Shown: positions 8,617 to 17,255, numbered from the stretch's first letter. The stretch: 31,385 nucleotides of DNA from Clostridiaceae bacterium UBA6110 (GCA_002428415.1 DIWI01000089.1:1-31385), one strand, 5' to 3'. The notes: generated by a model not told the origin, from the sequence alone. Numbers and translations: made by a program.

Positions 8617-10059
8617 TTGTATGACGTTGCTGTTATAGGAGCAGGTATAGTTGGCGCCTGTACAGTCTATGAGCTTTCAAGGCTGGATGTGTCGGTATGC
8701 CTTATCGAAAAGGAAAATGACGCGGCATCAGGAGCTACAAAAGCAAATTCTGCACTTGTCCATGCAGGCTTCGATCCAGAGGAGGGAACTCTCATGGCGA
8801 GGCTGAATGTCGAAGGCTGCAGAGCGTTCGGGGAACTCTCGAAAGAAGCAGGATTCCCTTACAAGATGAACGGAGCGCTTGTCCTTGCTTTTTCAGCTGA
8901 TGACCTTAAAACCATAGAAGGGCTTTATAGACGAGGTATTGCCAATGGAGTGAAGGGCCTGAGGGTGATTGACAGGAAGGAACTCCGAAGGCTTGAACCA
9001 AACGCAGGAGCTTCTGCAATTGGCGCGCTTCATGCTCCTTCTGCTGGCATAGTGGGACCATGGGAAATGTGCATGGCACTGATTGAGAAGGCAGTCAAAA
9101 GAGGGGTGACCCTTCATTTCAGGAGCGCGGTCACCAGGATCTGGAAAACTGATGATTTTTTTGAGATTGAAATCAATAAAGGGGAATCCAGGATACAGGC
9201 GAATCGGATCATCAATGCTGCGGGTATCCATGCGGACGAGATAATGGAGATGATTGGTGAGAAGGAGTTTTCCATAACCCCACGCAAGGGTCAGTATTAC
9301 GTTCTGGACAAGAGCCAGGGAAAGCTAGTTACGCATACCATTTTCCAGTGCCCGTCTGAGAAGGGCAAGGGGATAATGGTGACTCCTACTGTCCATGGGA
9401 ACCTGCTTGTGGGTCCTGACTCAGGGGAGGCAAATGACAAGGAGGATAAGGCCACGTCAAGGGAAGGTCTTGAGCTTGTAAGCGCCAGTGCCTTACGTTC
9501 TGTGGAATCAATCGACTTCAGGGGTAACATAAGGAATTATGCAGGACTCAGGGCTTATTCTGACAGAAAGGATTTCATCATAGAGGAATCAAGGTCTGTC
9601 AAGGGCCTGATAAACCTGGCGGGAATAAAGTCTCCGGGACTTACGGCAGCTCCTGCGATTGCCCGGGAGGCTGTGAGGCTCCTTGAAGCCTCCGGAATGC
9701 CTGTGCTGCTAAAGGCGTTAGCCATGGATCCTGATGTCAGGACCGCATACAATGAAATGAACGACGAGGAAAAGCAGGCACTAATAAGTATAGATCCCGC
9801 ATACGGAAGGGTAATCTGCAGATGTGAGGGAATAACAGAAGGTGAGATCATAGAATCACTGAAAGGTCCTGTCGGTGCAGTATCGCTGGATGGAGTGAAG
9901 CGCAGGGTAAGGCCGGGTTCGGGTAGATGCCAGGGTGGCTTTTGCGGACCGAAGGTAATTGATATAATATCCAGGGAGCTTGGAATAAAGCCCTGGGAGG
10001 TGCCGCAGGACCTTGACGGCTCCTATTGCCTGGAGGGAGAGCATGAGGATGGATTATGA
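8617..10059 (+). CDS. GlpA-like FAD dehydrogenase with C-terminal four-cysteine (BFD-like) domain, copy 1
   Basis: The 480-residue protein is a DAO-fold flavoenzyme: DVAVIGAGIVG (residues 3-13) binds FAD and the GlpA/LhgO-type SGATKANSALVHAGF stretch follows at about 36-50. Its C-terminus is a BFD-like [2Fe-2S] domain with Cys401, Cys403, Cys438 and Cys443 (CRCE...GRCQGGFC). This matches anaerobic glycerol-3-phosphate dehydrogenase subunit A, although 2-hydroxy-acid oxidation is also possible in this family. It starts with TTG, 7 bases after AAGGAGG. The ATG at 8621 is out of frame. It overlaps the next gene by 17 bases, implying coupled translation with the FAD/NAD oxidoreductase and the DUF1667 protein. 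No glycerol kinase or facilitator gene is in the window. Confidence 0.88.
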   Translation: MYDVAVIGAGIVGACTVYELSRLDVSVCLIEKENDAASGATKANSALVHAGFDPEEGTLMARLNVEGCRAFGELSKEAGFPYKMNGALVLAFSADDLKTIEGLYRRGIANGVKGLRVIDRKELRRLEPNAGASAIGALHAPSAGIVGPWEMCMALIEKAVKRGVTLHFRSAVTRIWKTDDFFEIEINKGESRIQANRIINAAGIHADEIMEMIGEKEFSITPRKGQYYVLDKSQGKLVTHTIFQCPSEKGKGIMVTPTVHGNLLVGPDSGEANDKEDKATSREGLELVSASALRSVESIDFRGNIRNYAGLRAYSDRKDFIIEESRSVKGLINLAGIKSPGLTAAPAIAREAVRLLEASGMPVLLKALAMDPDVRTAYNEMNDEEKQALISIDPAYGRVICRCEGITEGEIIESLKGPVGAVSLDGVKRRVRPGSGRCQGGFCGPKVIDIISRELGIKPWEVPQDLDGSYCLEGEHEDGL

Positions 10060-11311
10060 CATTGTAATCATTGGAGCAGGACCGGCAGGTATGGCGGCAG
10101 CACTAGAAGCGAAAAGAAGCGGAGCAGAATCGGTCCTTGTCATTGACAGGGACATTGAAACTGGCGGGATACTGAACCAGTGCATACACTCAGGTTTTGG
10201 CCTGCACAGATTCAGTGAGGAGCTGACAGGACCGGAATATGCCGAGAGGTATTCTAAAGCTCTCAGGGAATCCGGTGCTCACGTGATGCTGGATACTATG
10301 GTCATGGGCCTTGAGTGCAGAGGCAGGGAAAAGCTTGTTCGTGCCATCAATCCTGTTTCCGGCATCGTAGAAATAAATGCCAAAGCAGTAATTCTCTCCA
10401 TGGGCTGCCGCGAAAGGACCAGGGGAGCCATACAGATACCTGGGGACAGGCCATCAGGGATCCTAACAGCAGGAACAGCACAAAGATATGTGAATATAGA
10501 GGGTTACAGGGTAGGTAAAAAAGTTGTGGTGCTGGGTTCGGGCGACATCGGACTTATCATGGCAAGACGCCTGACACTGGAAGGGGCGAAGGTCCTTGCA
10601 TGCGTAGAGATCATGCCATATTCCAGCGGATTGAACAGAAACATTGTACAATGCCTTGATGACTTCAGCATACCTCTGCTTTTGTCGCATACAGTAACGA
10701 GGATAGTTGGAAGGAGAAGACTTGAGGGTGTTGTGATCGCTGAAGTGGACTCAGAAAGGATGCCTGTACCAGGCACTGAAAGGTTCCTGGAATGTGATAC
10801 GCTGCTTCTTTCAGTAGGGCTTATCCCTGAAAATGAGGTTACAACTGGAGCAGGTATAAAGGTTGATCCAAAGACCAGAGGGCCGTACGTTGACGGAACA
10901 ATGGAGACCTCCATGGAGGGAGTTTTCGCATGCGGCAATGCTGTCCATGTCAATGACCTTGTGGACCATGTAAGCATGGAAGGTGAAAAGGCCGGCAGGA
11001 GCGCGGCGGCTTATGCAAGGTCCGGAGCTGATGTGTCCAAGAGGCTGATTGGTGCATTTCCGGGAAATGGAGTATCCTACGTCGTACCTCAGCATTTATC
11101 GGCAGGAATCGCATCAGGAACCACTGAATTCTCATTCAGGGCTGACAGGGTATTCAAGAATGCATACCTGATCGTAAGGAATGAATTGGGAGCTGTTCTC
11201 AGGAAAGTCAGGAGACCGAGGATAACACCGGGAGAAATGGAGAGGATCTCGGTCAGGAACGATATCATCGGCAGTGCAATGGATATAACCATTTCAATTG
11301 AGGAGGTGTGA
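10043..11311 (+). CDS. FAD/NAD(P)-binding oxidoreductase, partner of the GlpA-like enzyme
   Basis: The 422-residue protein has two dinucleotide-binding motifs, GAGPAGMAAA near the N-terminus (about residues 10-19, FAD) and VLGSGDIGLIMARR (about 160-173, NAD(P)H). A Thr/Gly-rich FAD motif near the end (VDGTMETSMEGVFACGNA) is typical of pyridine nucleotide-disulphide oxidoreductase-fold proteins. Such proteins sit between GlpA-like and DUF1667 genes in many anaerobes and probably pass electrons to or from NAD. A longer frame opens at TTG 10013, but GGAGG at 10032-10036 is placed for ATG 10043 (ATG 10049 is also possible). The gene is translationally coupled to the one before it. Confidence 0.88.
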   Translation: MRMDYDIVIIGAGPAGMAAALEAKRSGAESVLVIDRDIETGGILNQCIHSGFGLHRFSEELTGPEYAERYSKALRESGAHVMLDTMVMGLECRGREKLVRAINPVSGIVEINAKAVILSMGCRERTRGAIQIPGDRPSGILTAGTAQRYVNIEGYRVGKKVVVLGSGDIGLIMARRLTLEGAKVLACVEIMPYSSGLNRNIVQCLDDFSIPLLLSHTVTRIVGRRRLEGVVIAEVDSERMPVPGTERFLECDTLLLSVGLIPENEVTTGAGIKVDPKTRGPYVDGTMETSMEGVFACGNAVHVNDLVDHVSMEGEKAGRSAAAYARSGADVSKRLIGAFPGNGVSYVVPQHLSAGIASGTTEFSFRADRVFKNAYLIVRNELGAVLRKVRRPRITPGEMERISVRNDIIGSAMDITISIEEV

Positions 11312-11314
11312 GTA

Positions 11315-11674
11315 TTGGCAGAGCTTACATGCATAGTATGTCCGAGAGGCTGCCTTCTTAAGGTCATGGAAAATCCTGAGGGATATTCAGTTACAGGCAA
11401 CGCATGTCCCAGAGGAGTGCCATATGCTGTCAGGGAGATGACTGACCCACGGCGAATGGTTTCATCGACTACAAGGATTGAAGGTGCTATCCACAGGAGG
11501 CTGCCTGTGAAGACAAGCGGTGATATCCCAAAAGGACTTGTAACTAAAGTCTGTGGAGAAATCGGGAGACTTGTGGTTTTTGCTCCAGTAGCCTGCGGTG
11601 ATGTTATCATCAGGAATGTTCTTGGTACAGGTGCGGATGTTATTGCAGCAAGGACAATGGAAAGAGTTCCATAG
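11315..11674 (+). CDS. DUF1667 cysteine-motif protein, third partner of the GlpA-like module
   Basis: The 119-residue protein matches DUF1667. It has a cysteine pattern C6-x2-C9-x3-C13 followed by Cys31 in NACPRG, a ligand set suited to a metal or iron-sulphur centre, and the typical KTSGDIPKG and APVACGDVI stretches. It starts with TTG at 11315, three bases after the previous stop and preceded by GAGGAGGTG, so it is coupled to the oxidoreductase. Proteins of this family almost always accompany GlpA-like plus FAD oxidoreductase pairs, where they appear to act as a small electron-transfer or assembly subunit. The biochemical role is not established. Confidence 0.88.
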   Translation: MAELTCIVCPRGCLLKVMENPEGYSVTGNACPRGVPYAVREMTDPRRMVSSTTRIEGAIHRRLPVKTSGDIPKGLVTKVCGEIGRLVVFAPVACGDVIIRNVLGTGADVIAARTMERVP

Positions 11675-11727
11675 TCCTATGACGTGCTGTAGAATTGTAT
11701 CATAAGGAAGAAACTGGAGGTTTTGAC

Positions 11728-12543
11728 ATGGATGACCTGGACCTTGAGCAGATAAGCGGGAATATTCACACTTCATGGCTGGGCCGGACCATGGTAATTG
11801 CAGAGTCCCTGGATTCCACCAACAGCTGGCTCAAGGAGCGTGCTGAAGAAGGAAGCGCAAAGGATGGTACAGTTGTCATAGCAAGAATGCAGACCGGAGG
11901 AAGGGGGAGGCTGGGCAGAAGCTTCCATTCACCTGAAGGCGGCCTGTATATGTCGTTCTTCATAAGGAATCCGAATTCGAAGATGGATGCTTCACTTGCG
12001 ACAATAGCTGCAGCCCTCTCAGCGCGGGATGCTATCGAGAAGCTATGCGGCAGGAGACCGAGCCTCAAATGGGTCAATGATGTATATATGGGTGACAAGA
12101 AGATAGGCGGGATACTGGTCGAAGGAAAGTACGACCCGGCAGGCAGGACTATGGACCATCTTATCATAGGGATAGGGATTAATGTGTCGATCATGGAATT
12201 TCCTGCTGAGATACGTGGTATTGCATCCTCCATACTTGCTGAGACAGGAACTCTTATCAACCGGAGCCAGCTTGCAGCCTGCATAGCTGATAATCTTGAG
12301 ACAAGGATAAGGGAGACACTGGAGTATCCCGAGAGGCTTGTGGAGGAATACAAAGGTTCACTCATGTACATCGGACATGAAATCTCAGTACATTCAGGAG
12401 GAAAAGTGAGACCTGCAAGGCTTGTCGGAGTAGACAAGAAGGGCGGTCTAATCGTCAGGTACCTGGATGCTGAAGTTGAAGAGACTTCCGTAATCAGTTC
12501 TGGTGAGGTGACTATAAGGGGTGGAGCTGGACATGGTGCATGA
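11728..12543 (+). CDS. birA: biotin-[acetyl-CoA-carboxylase] ligase without a DNA-binding domain
   Basis: The 271-residue protein activates biotin to biotinyl-AMP and attaches it to carboxylase or decarboxylase carrier domains. The biotinyl-AMP loop GGRGRLGR is at 57-64, KWVND at 114-118 and KKIGGIL at 124-130, followed by a small C-terminal BPL domain. Only about 20 residues precede the catalytic domain, so the winged-helix repressor domain of the dual-function BirA of E. coli and B. subtilis is missing. It should be an enzyme only. I chose ATG 11728 because GGAGG (11716-11720) fits it; a frame opening at TTG 11695 is less likely. It overlaps the next gene by about 11 bases, within a redox operon. 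Confidence 0.93.
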   Translation: MDDLDLEQISGNIHTSWLGRTMVIAESLDSTNSWLKERAEEGSAKDGTVVIARMQTGGRGRLGRSFHSPEGGLYMSFFIRNPNSKMDASLATIAAALSARDAIEKLCGRRPSLKWVNDVYMGDKKIGGILVEGKYDPAGRTMDHLIIGIGINVSIMEFPAEIRGIASSILAETGTLINRSQLAACIADNLETRIRETLEYPERLVEEYKGSLMYIGHEISVHSGGKVRPARLVGVDKKGGLIVRYLDAEVEETSVISSGEVTIRGGAGHGA

Positions 12544-13999
12544 TGTTGCAATAATTGGTGCCGGAATAATCGGCACAAGCCTTGCAAGGGAGCTCACAAG
12601 ATACAGGCTTAAGGTTGTCATATTCGAGAAGCATCCTGATGTTTCCATGGGCTCAACAAAGGCAAACAGCGCCATTGTGCACGGAGGTTATGCAGAAGGA
12701 CATGAGACTCTAAAGGGGAGGCTTTGCATCGAAGGCAGAAGGAGATTCCGGGAGCTTGAAGACGAGCTTCATTTTGGCTTTTCTGAAACAGGGTCCCTTC
12801 TCGTAAGTTCAGATGATGACCTTGAGCCTCTGGAAAGGCTCCTTGAAAGCGGAATAAAAAATGGTCTGGATGATATTTCCATAATTGGCATGGAGGAAAT
12901 CAGGAAACTTGAACCCAATATCTCTGAGGGGGTTAAAAATGCCCTTTACTGCAAGGGTGCAGGAATTTGCTCACCGTATGGAATGGCCATTGCCATGGCA
13001 GAGAATGCTGTTGAGAACGGAGCTGACCTTTTCCTTTCAACTGAAGTGACTGGAATTGAAAGGGAGAACGGGATATTCACTCTTGTGACTGATAAGAGAG
13101 ATTTTCAAGCCTCGTTTGTCATCAATTGCGCTGGTGTAATGGCCGACAGGGTTGCTGGGATGGCAGGTGCGGATGGTTTTGAAATACTCCCCAGGAGCGG
13201 AGAATACCTCCTGTTTGCAAAGGGTACCGGAAAGCTGCTGCAGCATGTCGTGTTCCAGCTTCCGACAGCTATGGGAAAGGGAGTGCTTGTCACTCCTACG
13301 ATCCATGGGAATCTCCTCATAGGTCCCGATGCCTCAGACTCAGGTGACAGAGAGGATACATCAACTCATGCGGAAAGGCTTCAGGATGTGTACAACCAGG
13401 CAAAGAAGCTGTATCCTGATATTGATGGCGAGAGCTTCCTCAGAAGCTTCTCTGGCATCAGGGCAAGAAGTTCTTCCGGAGATTTTATAATCGGACCTTC
13501 AAACGTAAAGGGCTTCATCAATGCTGCAGGAATTCAGTCACCAGGGCTTACGGCATCCCCTGCAATTGCACGGATGCTGGTGGGTATACTTGAGAAGGAA
13601 GGCTTGAAGCTTGAACCGGAGAATTCTTTCAATCCTTTCAGGAAGGCAATGGAATCCTCACCAAAAGACCTTCATTACAGGGAGGTTGACAGACTTACAA
13701 AGCTTCCGCCAGGAAGCAGGGAGAGGATCGTATGCAGATGCGAACAGGTAACTGAAGGGGAAATAGCTGATTCAATGGAAAGAGGAATTGCAGTGACCAC
13801 CGTTGACGGCATAAAGAGAAGGACCAGAGCTGCCATGGGATGGTGCCAGGGTACTTACTGCAGGGCGAGGATCGTGGAGACTATGGAGAGACTGACCGGG
13901 GAATTGCCGGATGGGAGCTATGACATCGAGCGCAGCGGGGTGTCGAGGATAGAGAAGCATGGATTCCTTGATTTCCTGAAAGCGCACAAGGAGGAATAA
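12533..13999 (+). CDS. GlpA-like FAD dehydrogenase with C-terminal four-cysteine (BFD-like) domain, copy 2
   Basis: The 488-residue paralogue of the 8617 gene has the same plan. DVAIIGAGIIGTS binds FAD near the N-terminus, SxKANSAIVHGGY follows, and the C-terminal BFD-like cysteines are again at 401, 403, 438 and 443 (CRCE...GWCQGTYC). The residue numbers coincide exactly with copy 1, supporting a duplication, but the sequences differ clearly along their length, so it is not recent. I chose ATG 12533; GTG 12521 and GTG 12536 are alternatives. It overlaps the end of birA and its stop overlaps the next start by one base. The substrate is unknown: glycerol-3-phosphate or a 2-hydroxy acid are candidates. 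It has no second FAD/DUF1667 pair of its own nearby. Confidence 0.87.
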   Translation: MVHDVAIIGAGIIGTSLARELTRYRLKVVIFEKHPDVSMGSTKANSAIVHGGYAEGHETLKGRLCIEGRRRFRELEDELHFGFSETGSLLVSSDDDLEPLERLLESGIKNGLDDISIIGMEEIRKLEPNISEGVKNALYCKGAGICSPYGMAIAMAENAVENGADLFLSTEVTGIERENGIFTLVTDKRDFQASFVINCAGVMADRVAGMAGADGFEILPRSGEYLLFAKGTGKLLQHVVFQLPTAMGKGVLVTPTIHGNLLIGPDASDSGDREDTSTHAERLQDVYNQAKKLYPDIDGESFLRSFSGIRARSSSGDFIIGPSNVKGFINAAGIQSPGLTASPAIARMLVGILEKEGLKLEPENSFNPFRKAMESSPKDLHYREVDRLTKLPPGSRERIVCRCEQVTEGEIADSMERGIAVTTVDGIKRRTRAAMGWCQGTYCRARIVETMERLTGELPDGSYDIERSGVSRIEKHGFLDFLKAHKEE

Positions 14000-14532
14000 T
14001 GAGCGACATAATTGATTTCAACGAGCTTAAGAACAAGGTAAGGGAAAAGGATATTGATGATTTCGAGAACTATATAATGTCCCTTTATGGGCAGATGGGT
14101 ACCGGGAGCATGAACTTCGCCCAGATCAACAAGGCAATACAGGAATACATGAAGGAGCATGGGATTTCTCAGGAAAAATTCATGGACCTTCAGATGAAGC
14201 TCATGGAAAGATACGGGGTAACCCCCGAAGATGTTGAGAAGCAGTACAACATACCTGGCGGAAACTATGAGAGGTACAGGAAATCCCTTGGATTTACCGA
14301 AAAATACAAGGACAGGATAAAAAGCTATGCAGGCTTCAACTATGAGATCAAAAACGACAGGAATGACCTGACAATTTTCCTGAATGACAACATAGTCCTG
14401 ATTTCATCAAAGAAGAAGGTTGACCTTTCAGACAATGAGTTAAATGAGTTCCTTGTATCATACAAGAAGCTTTCAAAGGATGAGAAGCTGACGGTAAAGA
14501 TCAGCGAAAATGTTATAGAGTATGAATATTGA
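13999..14532 (+). CDS. uncharacterised 177-residue protein, DUF3867-like
   Basis: This charged, soluble protein without signal peptide or membrane segment recalls the clostridial DUF3867 family from memory, not from a search. The first half is predicted helical and acidic/basic (KEKDIDDFENYIMSLYGQM, then KFMDLQMKLMERYGVTPEDVEKQYNIP). The second half looks like a small beta region (LTIFLNDNIVLISSKKKVDL, ending in ISENVIEYEY). The start overlaps the preceding stop (TAATG) and is served by AGGAGG inside the end of that gene, so its translation is coupled to the second GlpA-like enzyme. ProC begins 16 bases after it. The function is unknown; conserved linkage to either neighbour would be the best clue. 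Confidence 0.8.
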   Translation: MSDIIDFNELKNKVREKDIDDFENYIMSLYGQMGTGSMNFAQINKAIQEYMKEHGISQEKFMDLQMKLMERYGVTPEDVEKQYNIPGGNYERYRKSLGFTEKYKDRIKSYAGFNYEIKNDRNDLTIFLNDNIVLISSKKKVDLSDNELNEFLVSYKKLSKDEKLTVKISENVIEYEY

Positions 14533-14548
14533 GAGGGTGGTGGACCAG

Positions 14549-15337
14549 ATGAGGATAGGCATAATCGGTACAGGCAACATGGGATATGCCATAGGCAAGG
14601 GGCTGCAGGAGGCAGGCTATGGAATAGCAGTATACAACAGGAGCGACAGGAACGTTTCTGAATTGAAATCCGGAGGTGCTCACGTCGCTTTAAGTGTCCG
14701 CGAGCTTGCGAAGGAAAGCGACATAGTCATCGTAGCTGTTAAGCCCAAGGACATCCTCGGCGTGATCAGGGAAAACTGTGACTACCTGGAAGGAAAGACA
14801 GTAGTGTCAATTGCTGCAGGTGTTTCTCTCCAGAGCCTTCGCGTCGCATCGGAAAACAAGGCTACCATGTCGAGGGTAATGCCCAATACGCCAGCCCTTA
14901 TCTCAAAAGGCGTATACGGTGTAGTCTCTGATGGGCTGGAGCCTGAAGTCAGGGAATCAGTAATGAAGCTGTTCTCATCAATAGGCGAGGCTTACCTGAT
15001 AACTGAGGAGGACATCCACGGATTCATTTCAATAGCGGGATCATCACCAGCCTACATCTTCATGTTCATGGAGGCTCTTGCAGATGCAGGAGTTAGGATG
15101 GGAATCAAGAGAGCAGATGCATACGAGATTGTGGCAGACACCCTCATCGGATCTGCTATGCTCTACAAGAAGACCAAGGAACATCCTGGGGCACTCAAGG
15201 ACATGGTTACATCTCCTAAAGGAACGACCATTGAAGCTGTAAGGGTACTTGAAGAGAATGGCTTCAGGTCTGCTGTAATTGAAGGTGCTCTGGCTGCAGG
15301 CATCAAGTCAAGGGAAATGGAATCAAAAGACAAATAG
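14549..15337 (+). CDS. proC: pyrroline-5-carboxylate reductase
   Basis: The 262-residue enzyme catalyses the last step of proline synthesis, reducing pyrroline-5-carboxylate with NAD(P)H. The N-terminal Rossmann motif MRIGIIGTGNMGYAIG starts directly at this ATG. The family signatures are SIAAGVSL (about residues 89-96), MPNTPALI (about 111-118), the GSSPAYIFMFMEALADAG helix (about 159-176) and MVTSPKGTTIEA (about 219-230), where ProC normally has V/VTSPGGTT. A frame opens 27 bases earlier at ATG 14522, inside the previous gene, but the GGTGG site and the family's usual N-terminus favour 14549. It is the last gene of the run and is followed at once by a terminator. Confidence 0.95.
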   Translation: MRIGIIGTGNMGYAIGKGLQEAGYGIAVYNRSDRNVSELKSGGAHVALSVRELAKESDIVIVAVKPKDILGVIRENCDYLEGKTVVSIAAGVSLQSLRVASENKATMSRVMPNTPALISKGVYGVVSDGLEPEVRESVMKLFSSIGEAYLITEEDIHGFISIAGSSPAYIFMFMEALADAGVRMGIKRADAYEIVADTLIGSAMLYKKTKEHPGALKDMVTSPKGTTIEAVRVLEENGFRSAVIEGALAAGIKSREMESKDK

Positions 15338-15360
15338 CAACAAACTGCATGGCAAACGAA

Positions 15361-15395
15361 AGCACCCCGGAAATTTCTTCCGGGGTGCTGTTTTC
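15361..15395. terminator. bidirectional terminator between proC and glmS
   Basis: AGCACCCCGG (15361-15370) pairs with CCGGGGTGCT (15380-15389), with two extra A-T pairs inside. T-rich sequence lies on the plus side (GTTTTCTATTC), and a TTTCGTTT run follows it in the minus direction. The two convergent operons share it; the glmS stop codon lies just beside the stem. Confidence 0.9.
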
Positions 15396-17221
15396 TATTC
15401 TACTGTAACTGATTTTGCGAGGTTCCTCGGCTTGTCCACATCCAGGCCCTTGAAGGAGCAGACGTAGTAGGAGAGGAGCTGCATTGGCACTACTGCAAGG
15501 ACTGGTGCAAGCAGGTCTATTGTTTCCGGTATGTGTACCGCTGTATCAACAAAGCTGTCTACTGTCTTGTTGCTCTCGTATGTAACTACCATGACCTTCG
15601 CGCCTCTGGAGGTTACCTCCTTGAGGTTGGAATGCATCTTATCCATAAGGTTTCTCTGCGTAAGTGATGCAAGCACAGAGGTGTTCTTCTCGATAAGTGC
15701 TATGGGACCGTGCTTCAGCTCTCCGCCAGGATAAGCATCCGCATGGATGTATGTGAGCTCCTTGAGCTTGAGGGCAGCCTCAATGGCAACCGCATAGTCA
15801 AGGCCTCTTCCAATGAAGAATACATCCTTCTCGCCATGGATCTTAAGTGCGAACTTCTGTATGCTTTCCTTCTGCTCGATGACCTTTGAAACCTTGTCCG
15901 GAAGAAGAAGCATCTCCTTCTTTATAACATCAGTCTCCTCATCAGTCATTGTGCCAAGAAGCTCTGCAAAATGAAGGGCTATCGTATACACAGCTATCAG
16001 CATGGTGAGGTATGCCTTTGTCGAGGCTACGCCGATTTCAGGTCCTGCCCAGGTGTAGAACACATCTGTAGCTTCCCTTGCAACCGAGCTGCCGACCACA
16101 TTCGTAATGGCGATGACCCTTGCGCCTTTTTTCTTCGAGTCACGAAGAACTGCCAAAGTATCTGCAGTCTCTCCTGACTGGCTTATGACAATGAGGAGGG
16201 TCCTAGAGTCTATTATCGGGTCCCTGTATCTGAATTCTGATGCTACATCAACCTCTACTGGTATCTTCGACAGTGATTCGATGGCTGTCTTGCCGACAAC
16301 TCCGGCATTGTATGCCGTGCCGCAGGCTACTATGTAGATCCTTGAGTAGCTTTCAAGCATTTCCTTTGTAATGGTGATGTCATCAAGCTTGACTTTCTGG
16401 CCTGCGACTATCCTCGATGTCATGGTATCCCTGAGAGCCTTGGGCTGCTCATGGATCTCCTTGATCGTGAAGTGGTCAAATCCACCTTTTTCTGCAGAGT
16501 CCGCATTCCATGTGATCGTGGTAGCTGACTTTTCAACAGGTTCAAGGTTGGCATTGTAGTATTTGATGCCTGATGCGGTAATTTCTGCAAATTCCATGTC
16601 ATCAAGATATACTACTTCCCTTGTGTAATTGAGTATGGCGGGAACATCCGAGGCGATGAAGCTCTCATTCTCTCCAATTCCGATTATGAGAGGACTGTCT
16701 TTCCTGACCGCTATTATCTTGTCCGGGTCGTCAAGGGATATGACTCCGAGGGCATAGCTTCCCTTGAGCCTCTGTGTCGCATTGATGACTGCTTCAAGCA
16801 GGCATCCTTCGAAGTAGTGGTCGACAAGATTAGGTATTACCTCAGTATCCGTCTCCGATAAGAACGTATACCCCTTGTCTGCCAGCCAGCTTTTGATCTC
16901 CATGTAGTTTTCGATTATCCCATTGTGAACGACCGAAATCCTGTCGTTGTTGCTGCAGTGGGGGTGTGAGTTCACGTCCGAAGGCTCACCGTGGGTAGCC
17001 CACCTGGTGTGGCCTATTCCCAGATGTCCGTGAGCAGGCTCAGTCTTAAGCTTTTCAGCTAGATTCTTAAGCCTTCCCTTAGTCTTAACGATAGTGATCT
17101 TTCCATCTTCCGGCACAGCGATGCCCGCTGAGTCATAGCCCCTGTATTCTAGCTTGGAGAGACCGTGCACAAGGACATCCGTTGCATCCTTGCCTCCTAA
17201 ATAACCGACAATTCCACACAT
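15395..17221 (-). CDS. glmS: glutamine-fructose-6-phosphate aminotransferase (isomerizing)
   Basis: This 608-residue enzyme makes glucosamine-6-phosphate from fructose-6-phosphate and glutamine, the first committed step to UDP-GlcNAc and peptidoglycan. The N-terminal class II glutamine amidotransferase domain starts MCGIVGYLGG with Cys2 as the nucleophile, and has HTRWATHGEPS (about residues 71-81) and HNGIIENY (about 98-105). Two SIS isomerase domains follow, with IVACGTAYNAG (about 295-305), SQSGETADT (about 346-354) and the C-terminal DKPRNLAKSVTVE tail. The protein is complete. It is transcribed alone from a promoter about 220 bases upstream, through a glmS ribozyme, so its mRNA should be destroyed when glucosamine-6-phosphate is high. 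It ends in the shared terminator. Confidence 0.98.
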   Translation of the reverse strand: MCGIVGYLGGKDATDVLVHGLSKLEYRGYDSAGIAVPEDGKITIVKTKGRLKNLAEKLKTEPAHGHLGIGHTRWATHGEPSDVNSHPHCSNNDRISVVHNGIIENYMEIKSWLADKGYTFLSETDTEVIPNLVDHYFEGCLLEAVINATQRLKGSYALGVISLDDPDKIIAVRKDSPLIIGIGENESFIASDVPAILNYTREVVYLDDMEFAEITASGIKYYNANLEPVEKSATTITWNADSAEKGGFDHFTIKEIHEQPKALRDTMTSRIVAGQKVKLDDITITKEMLESYSRIYIVACGTAYNAGVVGKTAIESLSKIPVEVDVASEFRYRDPIIDSRTLLIVISQSGETADTLAVLRDSKKKGARVIAITNVVGSSVAREATDVFYTWAGPEIGVASTKAYLTMLIAVYTIALHFAELLGTMTDEETDVIKKEMLLLPDKVSKVIEQKESIQKFALKIHGEKDVFFIGRGLDYAVAIEAALKLKELTYIHADAYPGGELKHGPIALIEKNTSVLASLTQRNLMDKMHSNLKEVTSRGAKVMVVTYESNKTVDSFVDTAVHIPETIDLLAPVLAVVPMQLLSYYVCSFKGLDVDKPRNLAKSVTVE

Positions 17222-17231
17222 GACAATACAT

Positions 17232-17255
17232 CCTTTCTTATTTTATTAAGAAAGG
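17232..17255 (-). promoter_or_regulatory. hairpin enclosing the glmS ribosome binding site
   Basis: On the glmS mRNA, CCUUUCUUA (17255-17247) can pair perfectly with UAAGAAAGG (17240-17232) around a six-base loop. The 3' arm contains the GAAAGG part of the Shine-Dalgarno sequence, whose A-rich core ends about 9 bases before the ATG at 17221. It lies between the ribozyme and the start codon. The fold is visible in the sequence, but a regulatory effect is inference. Confidence 0.5.

Noticed and set aside
15279..15467. Small plus-strand reading frame across the proC/glmS junction
   Set aside because: It overlaps the end of proC, the terminator hairpin and the end of glmS in other frames, and its product resembles nothing.
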